Source: Portulaca oleracea (taxonomy: Eukaryota; Streptophyta; Magnoliopsida; Caryophyllales; Portulacaceae). Taken from it: a stretch of 64,000 nucleotides of DNA. A model generated the notes under the pieces. That model saw only the letters and a list, made by a program, of their open reading frames with translations. It did no database searches and was not told the origin of the DNA. Position numbers and translations under genes: made by a program. Positions 58,880-64,000 of the stretch are shown one piece after another. Location of the stretch: NCBI GenBank assembly GCA_029582165.1, contig CM055886.1:20914169-20978168 (forward strand), given 5' to 3'. Position 1 is the first letter of the stretch. Each line of letters opens with the position of its first letter.

Positions 58880-59940
58880 TTTAAAATAATCTCGGTCCAT
58901 ATTCTCCTTGGGTTCCTGTTAATTGACTTATTCATGTTGGGTCATTTGTTATTGTTTTCCATAGATCATTTTATTAAGGTTCATGACTGGTCTAACACTC
59001 ATCATGTTTAGCAACGTCTTGAATCTTACTTTAATTGGCTCCTTGTTAATCCATCAATGAAAAATTAGCTTTAATGATTGTTAATGAATCTTTCTCAAGT
59101 ACTTACAATCCATCAATGGAAGATTATCTTAGGGGCATTAGGACAATCCTTGATATCTTGCCTCAATTGGGTTCCTTGTCCATAAAATAGATCTCATTCA
59201 TTACACTCTTGATGGCTTTTGATTATGATCGTTTTATGGTTATTGTTACTTATCTATCTATGATTTTGAGTTTTGATGATATCCATGCAATAGTAGTTCA
59301 TAAGCAATGGGTGTAGATTACATAGAGGTGCAACAGTGGTGTGTTGACACTTCTACACTTGCTGCCACTGCTACTACTGGCATAGGAGATGTTATTGCAA
59401 CTGGAATGACGAGAACACTCATAACAACCACGAAAGAAATTAAATAGCACATACAATACAATCAAGAATGCGAAACATACTTTTTCCATGACTCACCACC
59501 TTAAATTAAGATGTGTTTTCAAATGTCGTATTGTTTGATTTAGTTTGTTTCAACGTCTTCTATTCATTGTGTTTTTATTCAAGTGTTAACTCCATATTTA
59601 GAGGTGGTGCAAGGTATTTGGTTTTAGTCTTTATATTATTTATCAGATATATCATTCACCTAGTCACCCAATTATTATTTGTTTTGTTTGCTTTCAATCA
59701 ATTCCTAATCACTTCTCTTCTCGCTCTAGCTTTTTCTAAACATGTCGAATCGAATGATAGCCCCTGGTACTTGTACTCTATTGCGACATCCCATATTAGC
59801 CCTAATGGATGTATTCTCTCTGCTAAATCTCCTAAACTTGACACTAGCAAAGGTTGATGTTGGTCCTAGTAGTCTATTACCTACGACTTACATTGGAGAA
59901 TTATCTTGGAAGACTATTGAGACGAGGGATCAATCTTGAC
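58880..59940 (+). pseudogene. Decayed Ty1/copia gag-protease relic
   Basis: Around 59085-59300, read over more than one frame: SFSSTYNPSMEDYLRGIRTI, then YTLDGF.. DYDRFMVIVT and LSFDDIHAI, the pattern of Copia gag. Around 59740-59860: SPWYLYSIATSHISPNGCIL, where Copia proteases have D-S/T-G-A; here the Asp and Gly are replaced. The middle part (59325-59735) is not recognised. No terminal repeats were found. Confidence 0.55.
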
Positions 59941-60490
59941 CCTGCTTGCGGTATGTACTTTCAACATAGAAACAGATGACTAGATGACCACCTTTTTTTC
60001 ACAATTCACAAACTCAAGCAGAGTTCCTAATTAAGATGGATATCCAACATGACGAAGGCTGACATTTTACCTCAATTTGAAGGCGGGGTAAGACAAAACG
60101 AAGCTACCAAGAACGTTCTTTCTTCTTTGGAGCATTATTGGAGGAGGAACGATATTGTTTCCTACAACCATGGCTTTAGTCATTTCATAGCTGTCATCCA
60201 AGCAAAGAGAACATTTAATGAGTGGAAGGTAAGGAGACGCTTCTCAATAGAGGATCCAAGTAAACAAATCAATGAACAAGCAAGAAATAAGATCAACAAA
60301 GTCAATAAAACCAATGGTTTTCACCGCTAATGGAGTCATGAAATTCATCTATAGCATAGCAGCTCTCAAAATCAGTTAGGAGTTAGTGGAAGATTTGTGA
60401 TTTAGGACTAGTCCATTGAACTGATAAACCCAAGAACTACCATGATTAATACAAAATCAATACTAATTACGGAAACACTAGCCTTCATTT
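59941..60490. other. Unassigned sequence, no gene called
   Basis: A 93-codon ORF (60049-60330) has no recognisable motif. It may be further relic sequence between the two LINE fragments. Confidence 0.4.
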
Positions 60491-60491
60491 T

Positions 60492-60695
60492 GGTTTAATT
60501 GAGGCGGTTGATATAGGCGTCGCATGACTACAAATTCAAGGTGATAACCTCATCTTTATTAGAGCAATTAAAAGCGATTTTAGAATTCCTTGGGAAATAG
60601 ACTTTATTGTTAATGATATTATTTATCTTTTACAGAATTTTTCAGGGTTATCTATTTCTCATGATTTTAGAGAAACCAACTCATCAATAGTCTAG
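60492..60695 (+). pseudogene. LINE RNase H-like (RVT_3) fragment
   Basis: LIEAVDIGVA, stop, LQIQGDNLIFIRAIKSD, PWEIDFIVNDIIYLL and SISHDFRETNSS follow the plant LINE RNase H pattern (E in IEA, D in QGD, HDFRE near the end). One in-frame TGA and a final TAG. Probably the 3' continuation of the LINE at 57660-58080. Confidence 0.7.
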
Positions 60696-60855
60696 GTATG
60701 TGGGTGAATACGGATACTAAATACTCGTACTGTTTGGACTCACCATCTTCCCTTCTTTTTTTATTATTATTCATGATGATGTGCTATGAAGAGCCCATGA
60801 AAAAATGGTGACTTAGCCTTGTCATCTATATTATTCCACTATTTACTCAAGGTAA

Positions 60856-60879
60856 AATAATAATAATAATAATAATAAT
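60856..60879. repeat. (AAT)n microsatellite
   Basis: Eight trinucleotide units. Confidence 0.95.
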
Positions 60880-60899
60880 CATATTTACAAGGAAATTGG

Positions 60900-63800
60900 T
60901 GTCAAAATTCAAAAATCTTAATATACATCAATTTGATTATGCTGTCCAAGGTTACATATATATACAATGCTAGTTAGCGTATCAAAAGAATAAGCTGGCT
61001 AGTTGAATGGACTTCTACTTTTAGCAAATTTTATAATTTTTCCAATTGGCCAAAGCCCAACACAAACTAAAGAACCGGCAACATAGCAAATTTTATAATT
61101 AACTAATCTGATATAAATATTAATATAACATTAAATAAAAATTCCTTAGCTAATATGAAAATGTAAATTTAATTTTAATTTAATTAAACTTTGAATTTAG
61201 TTTAAATTTGTTTAAATGGTTGATTATTTGTTAATAGAAAATACAATAGACATCTAAATTAATTAATTAACTGAAATCAATGTGATCATCTAAAAATTAA
61301 TATATCAATGTGAGTATAAAATAAATATTTCATTTGCACTTTTCTTAAAATATTTCATATGAATACAATTCTAAAATAAATATTATTTCTTTGAAGAAGC
61401 TCTCTATCTTTGACAACAATGAAGCAATCTATCAAAATTTGCAATGACGGCACTTGAGCATTTGGAAGAGAAAATCACTCATTTTCTTTAAGGAGAGGGA
61501 TCATGAGTAACAAAGTAGGCAAACCTCTGCTAGAAGATTTTACCAATCGCTTCTCAATTTGCCAGTTGCCACCATTGCCTGTTTGCTGCCCATATCTTGG
61601 AGCTGGCTCTCCAGCATCTTTTTGGCTAGTAGCAAATTCAACTGTTAAATCAATAAATTGTGTATTACTTCAAAAAAGCTGAACTCAATTAATTGCTTCA
61701 TCCCGAATGGCACATGCAAATACTCATAATGGATGGACGAGATCAACAAAACGAGAAAATTATAGGAACATATTACCTATACAAAGACGATTCTAAATTA
61801 ACTTCTACACATTACCCACATAAAGATCAACTAAATTATGTTTGAGCTAAGATGGTTTACAGCCCTATGCGTTCATTAAAAAATCTTTTGCACATGCTAT
61901 TGTATACTGTTAGGAACAAAATATTAGGAGGATTCATACAAAATAGTCCACAAGTTACAACATTTAATATTTTATATTCACATTGCAATTCTAAAACCTT
62001 AAAATGGAGTCCATTAATATACTTGCAAAGAGTGAAGCACTATGAAATGTTTACAGGCCCACTTGTACTATTAAACAAAGAGAGTCAGGAAGTGAAGATG
62101 CAAAGAATCAGTGCATTTAAGACTGTAAGGACACCTAGCATACATATACAATCAATGATTATGGTAAGACATAGTAACAGATAAAATGATTATTAAACAT
62201 ACACTAAGTTCATGATTCAAATAATTTTTGGGTATCTAGATAATGAATAATTTATTATTCTCTAACATCAAGTTCATAGTGCTAATTTCACTTAAATTTC
62301 CAGACGCACATAAACATTGGAAATACACATAGATAGAGAACTTCCATTCATCCAATCGGTGATTATTTGTTACCTTTACAACTAATCTGAACCCAATATA
62401 GCATTTTTTATTTACCCAGTGAAAAATGAAGGATATGAAGAAAGCAAGGTCATGGATAACTTGGGGCTTACTTCTAATCTAATCAACTATTTTTTGTATA
62501 GTATCATAATCACACAATAAGTTGTATCCAATAGCTACCTACAACACAATTCTATCAAACAGTCATAAAAAAAAACCTCAAATGTTGGCTCAGATGTTTA
62601 AATTACAATCTTCTGCCTGTTAACCGTAAATACACGTGGGTGCTAATCTCTGCTATGACAGAGGCCCTAAATGATAGTGCGTGTATGTATCTTATGCAAA
62701 TATGAAGCTTACCTGACCCAACACCATAAAAACATGAAGCCAGCCAATTGATAGGTTGTGCTTCAAATGGACCTCAGATTAGTAAAAGGCAGCAACCTTA
62801 GTGTGTAGGGATTGCTGTCTGCATGAGATATCAAATTGATAACAAGTTAGTGACACAAAATTTGCAGTCAAATTGTCCTGTGTAAGGTGTAAACTACATG
62901 GCCAAACACTTCAAAATACCAGCCAGATTTGCCTTGGAATTTTTGCAAAAGGTGTTCAAGAGACCCTGGTATCAAAATTACTCAAGCTCTCTAAGCCTCT
63001 AAGGTTGAACTATGTATGACATGACAAAGTTGCAACCAGACCATCAAATTGACTTATTGGCACTAAAACTACAAACATGATCAATCAATCATTCTTCTTT
63101 ACATCAACATAATATCTTTCGTCTAAAAACTTCAAACCCCAAACATAGAATGAGTGTGAGCTCGACTAAGGGTTCTTTATATTAGTGATGAAACTAACGA
63201 AGTCAAGGATTTTCTGTCATGACTCATGACTAAACTGGAGTGTACGGAAATTAGAACACTTTTAATATCCAAAACAGGCCATACCCTAAAATAAAATTAA
63301 GCCCCAATAGAAGACATTTTAGTTTTTTTTTTCAGTTTTCAGTTTAGTCTAAATTTCTAAATCATTGGCAACACAATTGGTTATTAGAAACGACATATGC
63401 AATACTCATGAAAGAGATGATTATTTGTTCTCTCTTTAAAATAGTCTACCAATTAATAGTGTATACCTTTTTTTTTGTCCCTCCCTTCCCAAAGAAAAAA
63501 TATTTTTAGGATTTTAAATTTTCAGCTCAATTAAATTTTTCTACAGGTTTATTTTGCTTTTGATTCTGTCTTTTCTATGACATTGGGTTTCAACACTTTC
63601 TCAACCTATTTTGTTGGTAAATTTTGCTCTTTTATGCTTGATTCCTAGCACTAATAATTTTTAGTTTTCTTTAAACATGACAACTTTATTATTGATGTGT
63701 ACTCATTTATTTGTATCTACGATTTTATGATCTCAATCTTTACGTTTATTATCAATATGTATTATGTAGAAATAAATAATTTGCTAATAAATAAAGTTTT

Positions 63801-64000
63801 TTATTCTTAGCTGTGTCGAGTCATTTTTTAGCCGTGGCAATTTGCTGGTCATTTTTCATTGGTGACTATTAAATCTCACAGAGACTTGATTTCATTGAAG
63901 AACCCCTTGGAAAATTAGACAATGATGCTCCCTTTGTTATATAAAGTTCTTTAGCAGGTATGTACAAAGACAACATAGTCTGCCATGAGAGTTGATGACT
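60900..64000. other. AT-rich intergenic DNA
   Basis: No confident gene. The 110-codon ORF at 61852-62184 has no recognisable features. One candidate minus-strand exon is listed separately. Confidence 0.5.
61475..61641 (-). CDS. Candidate terminal exon of an unknown minus-strand gene
   Basis: On the minus strand a pyrimidine/AT stretch ending TTAACAG precedes an open reading of 54 codons (EFATSQKDAGEPAPRYGQ.., ending LKENE and TGA). The composition is more protein-like than its surroundings. I do not recognise the protein, and no upstream exon was established. It could equally be a chance ORF or pseudogene. Confidence 0.3.

Noticed and set aside
60049..60330. 93-codon ORF as a host gene
   Set aside because: No recognisable motif, no splice context, and it lies between transposon relics.

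Overview
This is plant nuclear DNA. It is AT-rich and intron-bearing, and is dominated by plant-type transposable elements (Copia, Gypsy, an Ogre/Tat-like LTR family, TRIM, CACTA, Stowaway, MULE-like MITEs, Helitron ends and LINE relics). The one clearly recognisable host gene is a CER1-type cuticular-wax alkane-forming enzyme. A flowering plant, probably a eudicot, fits best. I cannot name a species.

Left flank (1-6768): AT-rich intergenic DNA holds two Helitron-like 3' ends (310-341, 2936-2965), a Stowaway MITE (1312-1518) and a non-autonomous CACTA element (3995-6481, TSD TTG). The CACTA element ends only 287 bp before the CER1 start codon.

Gene (6769-18159, + strand): ten exons join in frame into a 626-residue CER1-like protein with all three His clusters and the WAX2-type C-terminal part. 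Intron 3 (6.1 kb) carries a broken antisense Copia element and a MITE-like repeat. Intron 6 uses a GC donor. Intron 7 is filled with an unclassified repeat. A MITE with a perfect 10-bp TSD lies just downstream (18569-18933).

Nested retrotransposon block (about 19.0-57.6 kb): the oldest layer is a minus-strand Ty3/gypsy element (Gypsy-1), with 3' LTR about 19270-20316, degraded pol/gag 20443-26150 and 5' LTR 26184-26512 plus 57014-57596. Its integrase is split by a solo LTR (20794-22324, TSD CTTAT). Its 5' LTR is split by a 30.5-kb non-autonomous element (26513-57013, TSD AAATA/AAAGA). That element has Ogre/Tat-type signals: LTRs starting TGTAGACACC, a PPT with AAAGTGGGGGC, and a PBS TGGCGACTCCACTGGGGAG in its sister copy (one mismatch in its own). 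It has no gag or pol of its own. A second, internally deleted member of the same family (30915-39963) is inserted in it. A TRIM (43960-44648), a plus-strand Gypsy-2 (44892-51534, TSD TGTTG) and a MULE-like MITE (56341-56904) are also nested in it. A CACTA MITE (38578-39310) sits in one LTR of the inner member. Both large elements carry an array of degenerate hairpin units and four LTR copies of a G-box/RY/TATA promoter-like module.

Right flank (57.6-64.0 kb): a LINE fragment (zf-RVT region, then an RNase H region) surrounds a decayed Copia gag/protease relic. The last 3 kb is AT-rich with one weak candidate minus-strand exon. No rRNA, functional tRNA, CRISPR or prokaryotic feature was seen.
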